From Betaproteobacteria bacterium (lineage in GTDB: Bacteria; Pseudomonadota; Gammaproteobacteria; Burkholderiales; Casimicrobiaceae): DNA of 10,641 bases. The stretch's first letter is position 1. Each line of letters starts with the position of its first letter. The position numbers and the translations under genes were made by a program. The DNA lies in the NCBI GenBank assembly GCA_025355395.1, contig JANXZT010000492.1, positions 1 to 10,641 of the forward strand, given 5' to 3'. The notes under the pieces were generated by a model, which saw only the letters and a program-made list of their open reading frames with translations, did no database searches and was not told the DNA's origin. Of this stretch, positions 1-6,059 are shown one piece after another.

Positions 1-125
1 CCTTAAGGTGTCGATTGCCGCGGTCGCGGAGGCCTAACTTATTCAATATGACTTTCCCAATTTTGAACTGATTGCCGTTGAGCGGTCGTTCGCGGATTAA
101 CCGTCGACATTCCCATAAAGAACCC
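1..125 (+). repeat. Left direct repeat, attL-like (3' end of ridA plus spacer)
   Basis: Bases 1-125 match 10319-10443 at 124 of 125 positions; the only difference is T at 98 against G at 10416. The match stops sharply at base 126. Bases 2-36 read in frame as the C-terminal residues LKVSIAAVAEA and a stop, identical to the end of the RidA-like protein at the right end of the window; the rest is the non-coding spacer that precedes the cupin-like gene on the right. With a tyrosine recombinase beginning 36 bases further in, this looks like one att site of an element targeting the 3' end of ridA. The repeat may extend left of base 1, which cannot be seen; if so, a larger duplication is the alternative. 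Confidence 0.8.
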
Positions 126-148
126 TTATTGGGAAAGATCAGATCGGC

Positions 149-154
149 TAGAAT
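149..154 (+). promoter_or_regulatory. Possible -10 box for the recombinase
   Basis: TAGAAT lies 6 bases before the recombinase ATG. No good -35 is visible at the right distance. If used, transcription would begin at or next to the start codon and give a leaderless message, in keeping with the absence of a Shine-Dalgarno sequence before the ATG. Tentative. Confidence 0.25.
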
Positions 155-160
155 ACGCGG

Positions 161-874
161 ATGGCCACATCCGCGCGTAAATCCGCCACTCGGCAAAAAC
201 AGCAAGGGCCTGCCTTAACACCCGTAATTGGGAAAGTTCGCTCGAGCGAACGCAATAGGAAGCCCTCAGCGCCGAGATCTCAAGCGGCCCCCTCCTCTTC
301 TATCCCCCCACGCCGAACCTCTAATCTTGATCGGCGCACCCGCGAATACTTAACGCCGGCAGAGGTCGAGAAACTCCTGCAGGCCTCGAGCAAGGTGGGC
401 CGTCACGGTGCGCGCGATCGGACGCTCATCCTCTTGGCCTACCGGCACGGGCTGCGAGTCTCGGAGCTCGTGACGATGCGCTGGGAGCAGATCGACTTGA
501 AGATGGGCCTGGTCCATGTGGTGCGATTGAAGAACGGCCTGGCCTCGACGCATCCGATCCGTGGGCCCGAACTTCGGGCGTTGCGCGAGCTCCGACGCGA
601 CTATCCGGAGTCGCCGTATTTGTTTGTGACCGAGCGTGGCGGCCCCATGACGCCGGCGACGGCCAGGAAGCTGATCGCGCGAGCCGGCGAGCTCGCCAAG
701 CTCCCCTTCCCTATCCATCCGCACATGCTTCGACACTCGGTCGGCTACAAACTCGCGAATGAGGGACATGACACTCGCTCGATCCAGCAATATCTTGGGC
801 ACCGAAATATTACCCACACGGTACGCTATACGGAGCTGAGCCCGGAGCGGTTCAAAAGCTTTTGGAAAGACTGA
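161..874 (+). CDS. Small tyrosine recombinase/integrase (catalytic domain only)
   Basis: This 237-residue protein should cut and rejoin DNA at the flanking repeats, integrating or excising the element. The full catalytic set of the tyrosine recombinase family is visible: R99 (in HGLRVSEL), K124 (in VRLKNG), H188-x-x-R191 (HMLRH), H214 (YLGH) and the nucleophile Y223 (VRYTEL). The catalytic fold begins near residue 62 (EYLTPAEVEKLL). The first 60 residues are basic and low in complexity, with no recognizable SAM-like core-binding domain, so the protein resembles the short FimB/FimE-type recombinases rather than phage integrases of 350-400 residues. It sits directly inside the left repeat and reads into the element, the usual place for an integrase. 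Which site it recombines is inferred from position. The ATG start has no obvious ribosome binding site. Confidence 0.9.
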   Translation: MATSARKSATRQKQQGPALTPVIGKVRSSERNRKPSAPRSQAAPSSSIPPRRTSNLDRRTREYLTPAEVEKLLQASSKVGRHGARDRTLILLAYRHGLRVSELVTMRWEQIDLKMGLVHVVRLKNGLASTHPIRGPELRALRELRRDYPESPYLFVTERGGPMTPATARKLIARAGELAKLPFPIHPHMLRHSVGYKLANEGHDTRSIQQYLGHRNITHTVRYTELSPERFKSFWKD

Positions 875-1129
875 CTCGCTCAGCGTAATTTAAGAGTAGA
901 CCGATGCACGGAGCGGATGGTCAGAAGCGAGCACCGTTGTGACACTAAGCTGGCAAACCAGATGCTGCTGCTGTTCGAAGAATCACAACGCGGCCACGTC
1001 GCTCATTGTGATGAATTCGGTGCCGTTCTCGACAGCATGGCCAAGTCGGGGCCGTGAAGCTCGGCAATGATGGCCTTGGACGAGCGTCCAATCCAGCAGC
1101 ATTTTGTATCTACGCGGGAGGCGGTCACA
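875..1129. other. Gene-poor gap after the recombinase
   Basis: No convincing gene, terminator or repeat is seen here. A 46-codon ATG frame at 917-1057 (begins MVRSEHRCDT, ends DSMAKSGP) has a GGAG only 3 bases before its ATG and resembles nothing I recognize, so I do not call it. The possible ATG-ATG start at 1067 of the following gene falls in this gap but lacks a ribosome binding site. Confidence 0.4.
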
Positions 1130-1853
1130 TTGAAAATCACCAACAAAAGTTCTGATGAGGCAGTCGCTGAAGACAAACGCATACAGGAGCGGCAGGCACG
1201 GGAGGCGGAACTAAAAACGACAGCGAAGCTGATAGAGCCGGTCGCGGATGCCCTGCGCCAGCTACCAAAAGACCAACTAGAAGAACTGGTGCTGTGGCTC
1301 AAGACATTACACAACCCTCAACCGGATTGGGACGTTGAGAGACAAGAGACCGAGCGGTTCGTCAAAAAACTTGAAGGTATTCGTGACTCATCTGACCAGC
1401 ATAAATTCCAGATGAATGCGGCCAAATCAAATGTCTGGGCAATCGCCTGTGGAGTCGGCGCCGGCGTATTAGCGAGTCTCGCCGTGGGTACTGGACCTCG
1501 TTACCGAAAGATGGCTCGTGCCGGCGCTGCTCATCATTCCTGTGATGCTTCTGGTCGGCAAAGGATTCAGGCTGGGGGCGACAGCCATCAACATCTCAAA
1601 AGTCCAAGAACGACAATTTCGGCTGCTAGCGCAGCAACAAGCGAAATCGGTCAAGGAATTCTACGAAGCCGGATTGTTCGGCTTTCCCAGCGAATCGGAA
1701 CCGCTGCCTTACGAGGAGGAAATCACAAGACGCACTGACAAAGTTCTTCTTCCGATGCGAGATGCCTTATACCGGCGCGCGGGTGATGGCCGCCTTCATC
1801 GATATCTGAAAAAGGAGGAGCTGGATAACGACGAAGATCACGCCGATGACTAA
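1130..1853 (+). pseudogene. Frameshifted coiled-coil/membrane protein gene
   Basis: Two overlapping frames look like one gene of about 240 residues split by a single-base change. The 5' part starts best at TTG 1130, which has GGGAGG 8 bases upstream (1116-1121); the ATG at 1067 has none. It encodes a charged, helix-rich segment (QAREAELKTTAKLIEP) and then a hydrophobic helix (AIACGVGAGVLASLAV). After about 1485 that frame turns implausible (GPRYRKMARAGAAHH), while the +1 frame supplies LDLVTERW, a second hydrophobic helix (VPALLIIPVMLLVG) and a charged tail ending at 1853. Removing one G from the GGG at 1486-1488 joins them as SLAVVLDLVTERW, a two-helix membrane hairpin between soluble coiled-coil arms. 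I do not recognize the family. Its stop overlaps the convergent small gene by 4 bases. A sequencing error is possible. Confidence 0.6.
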
Positions 1854-2077
1854 TCTTTCACCGCAGAGCGCTGTTTGTGCGCAGTCCATGCATCGGCAGC
1901 GCTTGGCGTCCAAGCGCCTCCAGATTTCCAGCCGGCGAGCTCAAGCGCCTTGGCGCGCTCTGCCTCCGTCATTGAGTTCCACCAATGCATACCCGCGATC
2001 TCATCCGCAGTCGGTTGTTGAGACGGCGACGTTGTCTCGTTTGACGCCCCACCCTCCTTCGTAGGAATTTTGCTCAC
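1850..2077 (-). CDS. Small conserved-looking protein, last gene of the higBA operon
   Basis: This encodes 75 residues if read from the GTG at 2077. That GTG overlaps the stop codon of the preceding gene (GTGA), which argues for translational coupling; an open frame running further upstream to 2167 would lie entirely within that gene and is unlikely. The N-terminal third is polar (MSKIPTKEGGASNE). The rest, from about residue 24, is a compact helical piece: IAGMHWWNSMTEAERAKALE, then GWKSG and SAADAWTAHK. I know similar short WWN...TEAERA...ADAW proteins as unnamed plasmid and chromosomal ORFs, with no function that I can name. No membrane segment, signal peptide or DNA-binding motif is visible. 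Confidence 0.65.
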   Translation of the reverse strand: MSKIPTKEGGASNETTSPSQQPTADEIAGMHWWNSMTEAERAKALELAGWKSGGAWTPSAADAWTAHKQRSAVKD

Positions 2078-2271
2078 CGCGGCGCGTAGCCTGCATCGGC
2101 GAGCGCGCTTTGAAGCTTGTTGATGGCCGCGCGTATCTGATAGCACTCGGCCTCGTCGACAGCGCACTCGCGCATCGCGCTCCAGGTCACCCGCTTCACG
2201 AACTGCGCTAGCGCCTGAGATTCCTCGTCCGGTAGATCAAGGGCGATACGAATATCAGCAGCGGTGCTCAT
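2074..2271 (-). CDS. Small DUF7706-like protein coupled to higA
   Basis: A 65-residue protein whose ATG overlaps the higA stop (ATGA) and whose own stop overlaps the start of the next small gene, so it sits in the middle of one coupled operon. Visible features are an acidic N-terminal stretch (ALDLPDEESQALAQFVKRVTW) and a C-terminal helix ending LQSALADAGYAPR. The pattern LAQFVKR...RECAVD...YQIRAA...ALADAGYAPR resembles proteins grouped as DUF7706; that assignment is from memory and no function is established. Its position after an antitoxin suggests an accessory or regulatory part of the toxin-antitoxin locus, but riding along as plasmid cargo is equally possible. Confidence 0.75.
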   Translation of the reverse strand: MSTAADIRIALDLPDEESQALAQFVKRVTWSAMRECAVDEAECYQIRAAINKLQSALADAGYAPR

Positions 2272-2639
2272 GATGCTTTCGCCTCCAGGTGCGCCGACCA
2301 GGGCTTGATCTTCGCGAGCTTTTTGGAAAGCGTTGTCCGTGCAAGGCGCGTCTCATAATCGCCTTGAAGCCGCAGCCACCAGCCATCGGTGAGCCCAAAG
2401 AATCGGCACAGCCGCAGATCCGTATCCGCCGTGATGCCGCGCTTGCCCGCGATGATGTCGCCGATGCGCTGCGCCGGCACATCGATCTCCTTAGCCAGCC
2501 GATAGTTGGTGAGACCCATCGGCTTCAAGAACTCCTCGCGCAGCATCGCCCCGGGCGAGGTCGGTGCAATTCGCTTGCCGCCGCCGACCGTTACGGAGCG
2601 GAAATCCGTCTTCGCCAAATCCTCAATTCGAATGCTCAT
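2268..2639 (-). CDS. higA: HigA family antitoxin (XRE-type HTH)
   Basis: A 123-residue cytoplasmic antitoxin expected to bind and neutralize the HigB toxin encoded just upstream and to repress the operon promoter. Residues 28-93 carry the HigA signature: SPGAMLREEFLKPMG, then the helix-turn-helix YRLAKEIDVPAQRIGDIIAG (46-65) and KRGITADTDLRLCRFFG (66-82), followed by WWLRLQ. The N-terminal 27 residues and a lysine-rich tail extend the usual core of about 95-100 residues. A strong Shine-Dalgarno (GAGGAGG) spans the short gap after the higB stop. Toxin-first order is typical of higBA and the reverse of most type II systems. The stop overlaps the next gene's ATG. Confidence 0.92.
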   Translation of the reverse strand: MSIRIEDLAKTDFRSVTVGGGKRIAPTSPGAMLREEFLKPMGLTNYRLAKEIDVPAQRIGDIIAGKRGITADTDLRLCRFFGLTDGWWLRLQGDYETRLARTTLSKKLAKIKPWSAHLEAKAS

Positions 2640-2654
2640 CGGTTGCCCTCCTCC

Positions 2655-2942
2655 TCACTCGTAGTGCTTCGAAATCTCGACATCCTCGGCGCCGTCTTTG
2701 CCGAATACGAAGCAGAGCCGCCACTGCTTGTTGATGCGGATGCTGTGCTGTCCATCGCGATCTCCCGCGAGCGGCTCGAGTCGATTGCTCGGCGGAACAC
2801 GCAAATCCTCTAAGCTCATCGCCGCATCAAGCTGTTGCAGTTTCGCGAGCGCGCGTTTTCGAATGTCCGGCGGATGGGAACGGACCGGCAGTTCGGCAAA
2901 TGCCGCGGCAGTCGCTTTGTCCTTGAATGACTTGATCGCCAC
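2655..2942 (-). CDS. higB: HigB family toxin (RelE superfamily mRNA interferase)
   Basis: Expected to cleave mRNA on the ribosome and so arrest growth when HigA is lost. The family's residues are clear: SFKDKATAAAF near the start, DIRKRALAKLQQLDAA, LEDLRVPPSNRLEPL, GQHSIRINKQWRLCF and DVEISKHYE at the end; length (95 residues) is normal, so it appears intact. I place the start at GTG 2942 (reads MAIKSFKDK). The frame also holds a TTG at 2948, but that would lie within the -10 of the only good promoter here. higA follows 15 bases downstream. Confidence 0.9.
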   Translation of the reverse strand: MAIKSFKDKATAAAFAELPVRSHPPDIRKRALAKLQQLDAAMSLEDLRVPPSNRLEPLAGDRDGQHSIRINKQWRLCFVFGKDGAEDVEISKHYE

Positions 2943-2946
2943 GACC

Positions 2947-2976
2947 AATAATAACGAAGTGCATTATTAATGACAA
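2947..2976 (-). promoter_or_regulatory. higBA promoter with overlapping palindrome
   Basis: On the minus strand, TTGTCA (2976-2971) and TATTAT (2953-2948) are separated by exactly 17 bases, each one mismatch from the sigma-70 consensus. An inverted repeat AATAAT (2947-2952) / ATTATT (2963-2968) covers the -10 and spacer, where HigA autorepression would be expected. The start point predicted from the -10 falls at or next to the GTG of higB, which implies a leaderless or near-leaderless message. Confidence 0.6.
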
Positions 2977-3124
2977 GCGTTATGGTTCGCAGCGTTGAGT
3001 GGGGCCAATTCCGCCCTATTTTGTGGTCACCTGAAATTTGAGCACCCTCGCGTCGAGGAAAGTCTCAGTCACCGGCCTCGGAGCGGTTTATGAATTTCTG
3101 GAAGGACTGAGGAGTTCGAACGCA
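2977..3124. other. Spacer between parDE and the higBA promoter
   Basis: No gene is visible. The spacer holds a short perfect hairpin, CCTCG-CGT-CGAGG (3046-3058), without a T-run on either strand, and a distant inverted pair CTCAGTC/GACTGAG (3067-3112 region). Neither is a convincing terminator for parE. Confidence 0.3.
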
Positions 3125-3454
3125 TCAGTGCTTGCCTTTGTCACCCTCATCGGCTGTCCACGCTTTTTCGAGATCCAGTGATCCGTGAATCACTCGCACC
3201 AACTCGATACCGTCTTGGAGAGCGATATAGAAAATGACATGGGATTCGGCGGGAAAACTGCGAATCCCCTCCTCCGAAATTTCAGGTCGCTTGCGCCCCA
3301 TCAATGGCTGCTGTGCTAGGTAGCTGACGACATCATTGAGTCGACGCAAATAGCGATCGGCCCGCGGCTCACCAGATTCATCGGCGATGTAAAGCCAAAT
3401 CTCGACGAGATCCTGACGAGCTCGAGGCCTGCGAACGATGTGCGCCACGGTCAA
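3125..3454 (-). CDS. parE: ParE family toxin (RelE/ParE superfamily)
   Basis: A 109-residue type II toxin; classical ParE proteins poison DNA gyrase, though family members vary in target. Hallmarks are the N-terminal helix pair (RPRARQDLVEIWLYIADES), a second helix (ADRYLRRLNDVVSYLAQQP), the loop MGRKRPEI and the C-terminal strands FPAESHVIFYIALQDGIELV followed by RVIHGSLDLEKAW. The TTG start at 3454 overlaps the parD stop (TTGA); GTG at 3448 in the same frame is an equally good start. Length is slightly above the usual 95-100 because of a charged tail (ADEGDKGKH). It appears intact and is paired with its antitoxin. Confidence 0.9.
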   Translation of the reverse strand: MTVAHIVRRPRARQDLVEIWLYIADESGEPRADRYLRRLNDVVSYLAQQPLMGRKRPEISEEGIRSFPAESHVIFYIALQDGIELVRVIHGSLDLEKAWTADEGDKGKH

Positions 3455-3702
3455 GCGCGACGCTGATAGCCTGCGCGTGCTTCGGCGATGATCGCTTCCA
3501 TGTCGAGTGGTTCAGCGGGACCGCTATCGAGGCCTTCACGGATCGCGGCCCGCAATGCCGCGAGTTTTAGCTCTTCAGTTTTACGCCGTTCAGCAAGCAG
3601 CCGCAGTCCATCGCGCACCACTTCACTAGCTGATTGGTAGGCGCCGGACTGGACTTGTTCGGAGACGAATTTTTCTAGCTGGTCGGTGAGGGAAATATTC
3701 AT
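3451..3702 (-). CDS. parD: ParD family antitoxin (ribbon-helix-helix)
   Basis: This 83-residue antitoxin has the standard ParD arrangement: an N-terminal ribbon-helix-helix (MNISLTDQLEKFVSEQVQSG, then SASEVVRDGLRLL, about residues 1-36) for DNA binding and autoregulation, and a C-terminal helix (EELKLAALRAAIREGLDSG) that would wrap ParE. It is the first gene of the pair and its stop overlaps the start of parE, so the two are translationally coupled. A perfect TTGACA on the minus strand (3737-3732) could be the -35, but I see no matching -10. Length is normal. Confidence 0.92.
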   Translation of the reverse strand: MNISLTDQLEKFVSEQVQSGAYQSASEVVRDGLRLLAERRKTEELKLAALRAAIREGLDSGPAEPLDMEAIIAEARAGYQRRA

Positions 3703-3827
3703 GTGCTAAGCCTGGCTCGACACGCGCGCGATGTCAAACTTTGTTACTGTGAGCCATGAAGCCGGTTGCGAAGAGTCCAGGACTATGACTGCCTATGCGG
3801 GGAATCACCGAGGATTAGGCTCATGTT

Positions 3828-3877
3828 TTGCGATTTTGCAAAGGACTTGTCATAATAGCTATATAGTTTTCTATATA
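3828..3877 (+). promoter_or_regulatory. parA promoter with TATATAG-N4-CTATATA operator
   Basis: A TTGCGA box (3828-3833) and CATAAT (3851-3856) are 17 bases apart. Just downstream, in the predicted leader, lies a perfect palindrome TATATAG-TTTT-CTATATA (3860-3877). The same palindrome recurs between the partner gene and rep, so it is a strong candidate for a binding site of the ribbon-helix-helix protein, serving as operator and possibly as centromere. The AT-rich stretch stands out against the GC-rich surroundings. Confidence 0.6.
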
Positions 3878-3888
3878 AGTAGTTATCT

Positions 3889-4515
3889 ATGATTTATGCG
3901 GTAGTGAATACCAAGGGCGGGGTCGGTAAGACCACCACGGCGGTGCACTTGGCGACGATGCTGGCGCGCACCGAGCGGACGCTGCTGATCGATGGAGATC
4001 CGCAGGCGAGCGCCGCGAGCTGGGCGGCCTGGCGGCGCGACGCGCAACGCGAACCTTCCCCCACGACGACGTGTTTGGCTGGAAAGGCGATTTTGTCGGA
4101 GGGCAAGACATTGTCCGAGGGTTTCGCACACACCGTGGTGGACGCCGGCGGCCGCGATTCGGTGGGTCTACGCAGTGCCCTGCTTCTGGCGCGACAAGCG
4201 ATTGTTCCTGTGGGCGCCTCAAATCTCGACGCCGCGGCGATGACGGACCTACTGGAAGTCATCGACATGGCCAAGGATTACAACTCCGATCTACAAGTGC
4301 GGATTTTCCTCACCCGGATTGATTCACGAACCAAGGATGCCGCCGAGATGCTCGCCTTCCTACATGAGCAAAAACTGCCGGTTCTGAGTTCGCGTGCTTG
4401 CGAACGGGTCGCGTACCGGCGTGCGATCGGCGAAGGCGCAATCGTTCAAGAGCTCGGTAAGGACCCATCGTCCAGCCAAGAAATGGAAGCTTTTCTCGCT
4501 GAGGTGACGGCATGA
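3889..4515 (+). CDS. parA: ParA-type partition ATPase
   Basis: A 208-residue cytoplasmic Walker ATPase that would position plasmid copies along the nucleoid. It starts directly with the deviant Walker A motif (NTKGGVGKTTTAVHLA; K9 and K14), then the LLIDGDPQASA segment (32-42) and Walker B (HTVVDAGGRDS, D85). The short length and lack of an N-terminal helix-turn-helix put it in the small type Ib class, in which DNA binding and repression are left to a ribbon-helix-helix partner. That partner follows with an ATGA overlap. No Shine-Dalgarno is visible before the ATG. It is intact, and is the first gene of a parA-partner-rep series. Confidence 0.93.
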   Translation: MIYAVVNTKGGVGKTTTAVHLATMLARTERTLLIDGDPQASAASWAAWRRDAQREPSPTTTCLAGKAILSEGKTLSEGFAHTVVDAGGRDSVGLRSALLLARQAIVPVGASNLDAAAMTDLLEVIDMAKDYNSDLQVRIFLTRIDSRTKDAAEMLAFLHEQKLPVLSSRACERVAYRRAIGEGAIVQELGKDPSSSQEMEAFLAEVTA

Positions 4516-4775
4516 AATCCAAACCCAACATCGACGCGTTTCTCGAGGGTGGCGCCGCCACTGATCGGCAACCCAAGCCTGCGACAAATCCTCGAGCGGA
4601 GTCGCCAGTGGCGGAGGTGCCTACGGAGTTTCGCAAGCAAATGGTCATGCAACTGCCGGTGGCGCTGATCAATGATTTGAAGCGCCGGGCGCTTGAGCAG
4701 TCGGTGAGTTCCGGCAAACGCGTAACGCAGCAGCAGCTTGTTGAGGAAGCATTGAAAAAATATCTATATAGCTAA
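4512..4775 (+). CDS. Ribbon-helix-helix partition partner of ParA
   Basis: An 87-residue protein with a disordered, proline-rich N-terminal half (residues 1-38) and a C-terminal ribbon-helix-helix-like half: FRKQMVMQLPVALINDLKRR, then KRVTQQQLVEEALKKYL. This layout matches the ParG-like partners of small ParA ATPases, where the flexible arm stimulates the ATPase and the fold binds centromere/operator DNA. Its start overlaps the parA stop, so both are made together. The last codons and stop lie inside an AT-rich palindrome identical in its arms to that in the parA leader. I leave the symbol blank because parG and parB are both used for such proteins. Confidence 0.85.
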   Translation: MKSKPNIDAFLEGGAATDRQPKPATNPRAESPVAEVPTEFRKQMVMQLPVALINDLKRRALEQSVSSGKRVTQQQLVEEALKKYLYS

Positions 4776-4796
4776 CTATATAACTATAAAGTTATA
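4765..4796 (+). promoter_or_regulatory. Two AT-rich palindromes upstream of rep
   Basis: TATATAG-CTAA-CTATATA (4765-4782) has the same 7-4-7 geometry and the same arms as the palindrome before parA. A second, overlapping palindrome, TATAACT-ATAA-AGTTATA (4779-4796), has the same geometry with related arms. They span the partner gene's stop codon and the 33-base gap before rep, which suggests that one protein controls both partition and replication genes, or that this is part of the partition centromere. Confidence 0.65.
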
Positions 4797-4808
4797 TTTA
4801 TAACCTCA

Positions 4809-5669
4809 TTGAATAACAAGAATCTCAACCGACTGATTCAGCAGGCCCTTGCCATCGAGTCCGAAGAGGCGAAGGAGGCGGGCGCCCTGGGCTACATGGC
4901 GCGCGCGCTGGTGCAGGCCTCGATGCCCCACAGTCGCCCCGACGGCCTAGTCTTCGAGCGCACCAACGGTGCATTTTCTCTCGTCATGATGGGACATCCG
5001 CACGCCGGGTTGCCGTATGGCACGGTGCCTCGCTTGCTGCTGGCATGGCTGACTACCGAGGCGGTCCGCACTCGCGAGCGCGAGCTCGTCTTGGGCGATA
5101 CCTTGTCACGATTCATGGCACAGCTCGACATGATCCCCACCGGCGGCCGGTGGGGGAGCATTACGCGGCTGCGAGACCAGATGCGGCGATTGTTTGCCTC
5201 GACGGTGTCATGCACCTACGACGCGCCCGGCACTTGGGCGTTGGAGACCGTTACGATCGCGGATCGCGCGCGGCTCTGGTGGGACCCCAAACAACCCGAT
5301 CAAGCGGCGCTGTGGGCCTCCTCGGTGACCCTGTCCGATCGCTTTTTCCATGAGGTTACTGACCGTCCCATCCCGATTGATTTGCGCGCCTTGAAAGCGC
5401 TGAAGCGCTCACCTATGGCGCTCGATCTGTACACCTGGTTGACCTATCGCATGAGTTACCTCGAGCGGCTAACCGAGATCCCGTGGGGCGCGTTGCAGCT
5501 CCAATTCGGGGCCGATTATCCCTACACACCCCAAGGCACAGCGGACTTCAAACGCAAGGCGCTCGCGGCGCTCAAAAAGGTGCTCGCGGTGTACCCGAAA
5601 CTGCGCGCTAGCGACGGCCCACGCGGGTTGCGATTGCTGCCGAGTCCCTCGCATGTCCGCGGTGCATAA
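4809..5669 (+). CDS. repA: Plasmid replication initiator, RepA (PF04796-like)
   Basis: A 286-residue initiator expected to bind the iterons just downstream and open the origin. The central region matches the RepA family of broad plasmid types as I remember it: MGHPHAGLPYGTVPRLLLAW (61-80), TTEAVRTRERELVLGDTLS, TGGRWGSITRLRDQMRRLF, then SDRFFHEVTDRPIPIDLRAL and SPMALDLYTWLTYRM. The C-terminal part (FGADYPYTPQGTADFKRKA, then LKKVLAVYPKLR) is the usual winged-helix end. The start is uncertain: TTG 4809 is the first possible start after the in-frame stop at 4773, with no Shine-Dalgarno; ATG 4896 (residue 30) is the alternative. The family domain looks complete. Confidence 0.88.
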   Translation: MNNKNLNRLIQQALAIESEEAKEAGALGYMARALVQASMPHSRPDGLVFERTNGAFSLVMMGHPHAGLPYGTVPRLLLAWLTTEAVRTRERELVLGDTLSRFMAQLDMIPTGGRWGSITRLRDQMRRLFASTVSCTYDAPGTWALETVTIADRARLWWDPKQPDQAALWASSVTLSDRFFHEVTDRPIPIDLRALKALKRSPMALDLYTWLTYRMSYLERLTEIPWGALQLQFGADYPYTPQGTADFKRKALAALKKVLAVYPKLRASDGPRGLRLLPSPSHVRGA

Positions 5670-5687
5670 GCCTGGGGAGGAGGGCAG

Positions 5688-5879
5688 TTATCCACGCATA
5701 AACGGTCAGACGGAGCGCAGCCCTTTTACGCATAAACGGTCATAGAAAATCCCCAATCCACGCATAAACGGTCAGACGGGGGTATGTTAACCAATTGTTT
5801 TTAATAAGGAATTACGCCCCTCCTATATGTAAGATCCTATAGTTAAGACCTGTAGTTAAGGGGCGCACCCTGTCGATAA
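5688..5879 (+). other. Origin of replication (oriV) with iterons, DnaA boxes and AT-rich repeats
   Basis: Three exact copies of ACGCATAAACGGTCA lie at 5694-5708, 5728-5742 and 5760-5774, spaced 34 and 32 bases apart, close to three helical turns. The first and third share further flanking identity on both sides. TTATCCACG (5688-5696), one base off the DnaA-box consensus, overlaps the first iteron; TTATCGACA on the minus strand (5879-5871) is another one-off match. Between them lies an AT-rich stretch ending in three tandem units starting CCTATA/CCTGTA (5822-5861), a plausible unwinding element. Location directly after rep fits an iteron replicon. Confidence 0.85.
5822..5861 (+). repeat. Three tandem 13-14 bp AT-rich units (DUE-like)
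   Basis: CCTATATGTAAGAT, CCTATAGTTAAGA and CCTGTAGTTAAGG follow each other without gaps. Tandem AT-rich 13-mers beside iterons and DnaA boxes are the classical layout of the duplex-unwinding element. The assignment rests on this arrangement. Confidence 0.6.
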
Positions 5880-5912
5880 CTCAGCATCAGCCAACTCCCA
5901 GCACCGCCTCTT

Positions 5913-6059
5913 AGGGGGCTTACGCCCCCTGCCGGCTCGATCGCGGACGCGATCCCCAACCCACCCGGCATACCCCCAAAAGGAGCGCGCTCTGCGCGCA
6001 TAGATTTAATCCAGCCCAATGGGCTGGTAGAACCTCGGATTCGGACCAGAATAAATCCG
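5913..6059. other. Cluster of perfect hairpins downstream of oriV
   Basis: Within 147 bases there are AGGGGGC-TTAC-GCCCCCT (5913-5930), GATCGCG-GA-CGCGATC (5939-5954), GCGCGC-TCT-GCGCGC (5985-5999), CCAGCCC-AAT-GGGCTGG (6011-6027) and CGGATT-N12-AATCCG (6036-6059). None is followed by a clear T-run, so simple rho-independent termination is not well supported. No protein frame here looks real. Possible roles are a single-strand initiation (primosome-loading) site, a structured RNA, or a rep transcript end. Confidence 0.55.

Noticed and set aside
350..817. 155-codon frame on the minus strand
   Set aside because: It lies entirely opposite the recombinase, whose catalytic motifs are intact; it is a GC-driven shadow.
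1..874. tRNA gene as the integration target
   Set aside because: No cloverleaf or T-loop sequence is visible in either repeat copy; the repeat is the end of ridA and its spacer.
3011..3058. Possible end of an insertion sequence (TTTGTGGTCACCTGAAATTT)
   Set aside because: It reminded me of IS21-type flanks, but there is no transposase fragment, no paired terminal repeat and no target duplication.
4512..5669. Readthrough fusion of the ribbon-helix-helix gene and rep
   Set aside because: They share a frame and are separated by a single in-frame stop, but the AT-rich palindromes between them look regulatory and each protein has a normal length.
5694..5774. CRISPR-like short repeats
   Set aside because: There are only three 15-base units with 17-19 base gaps next to rep; these are iterons.
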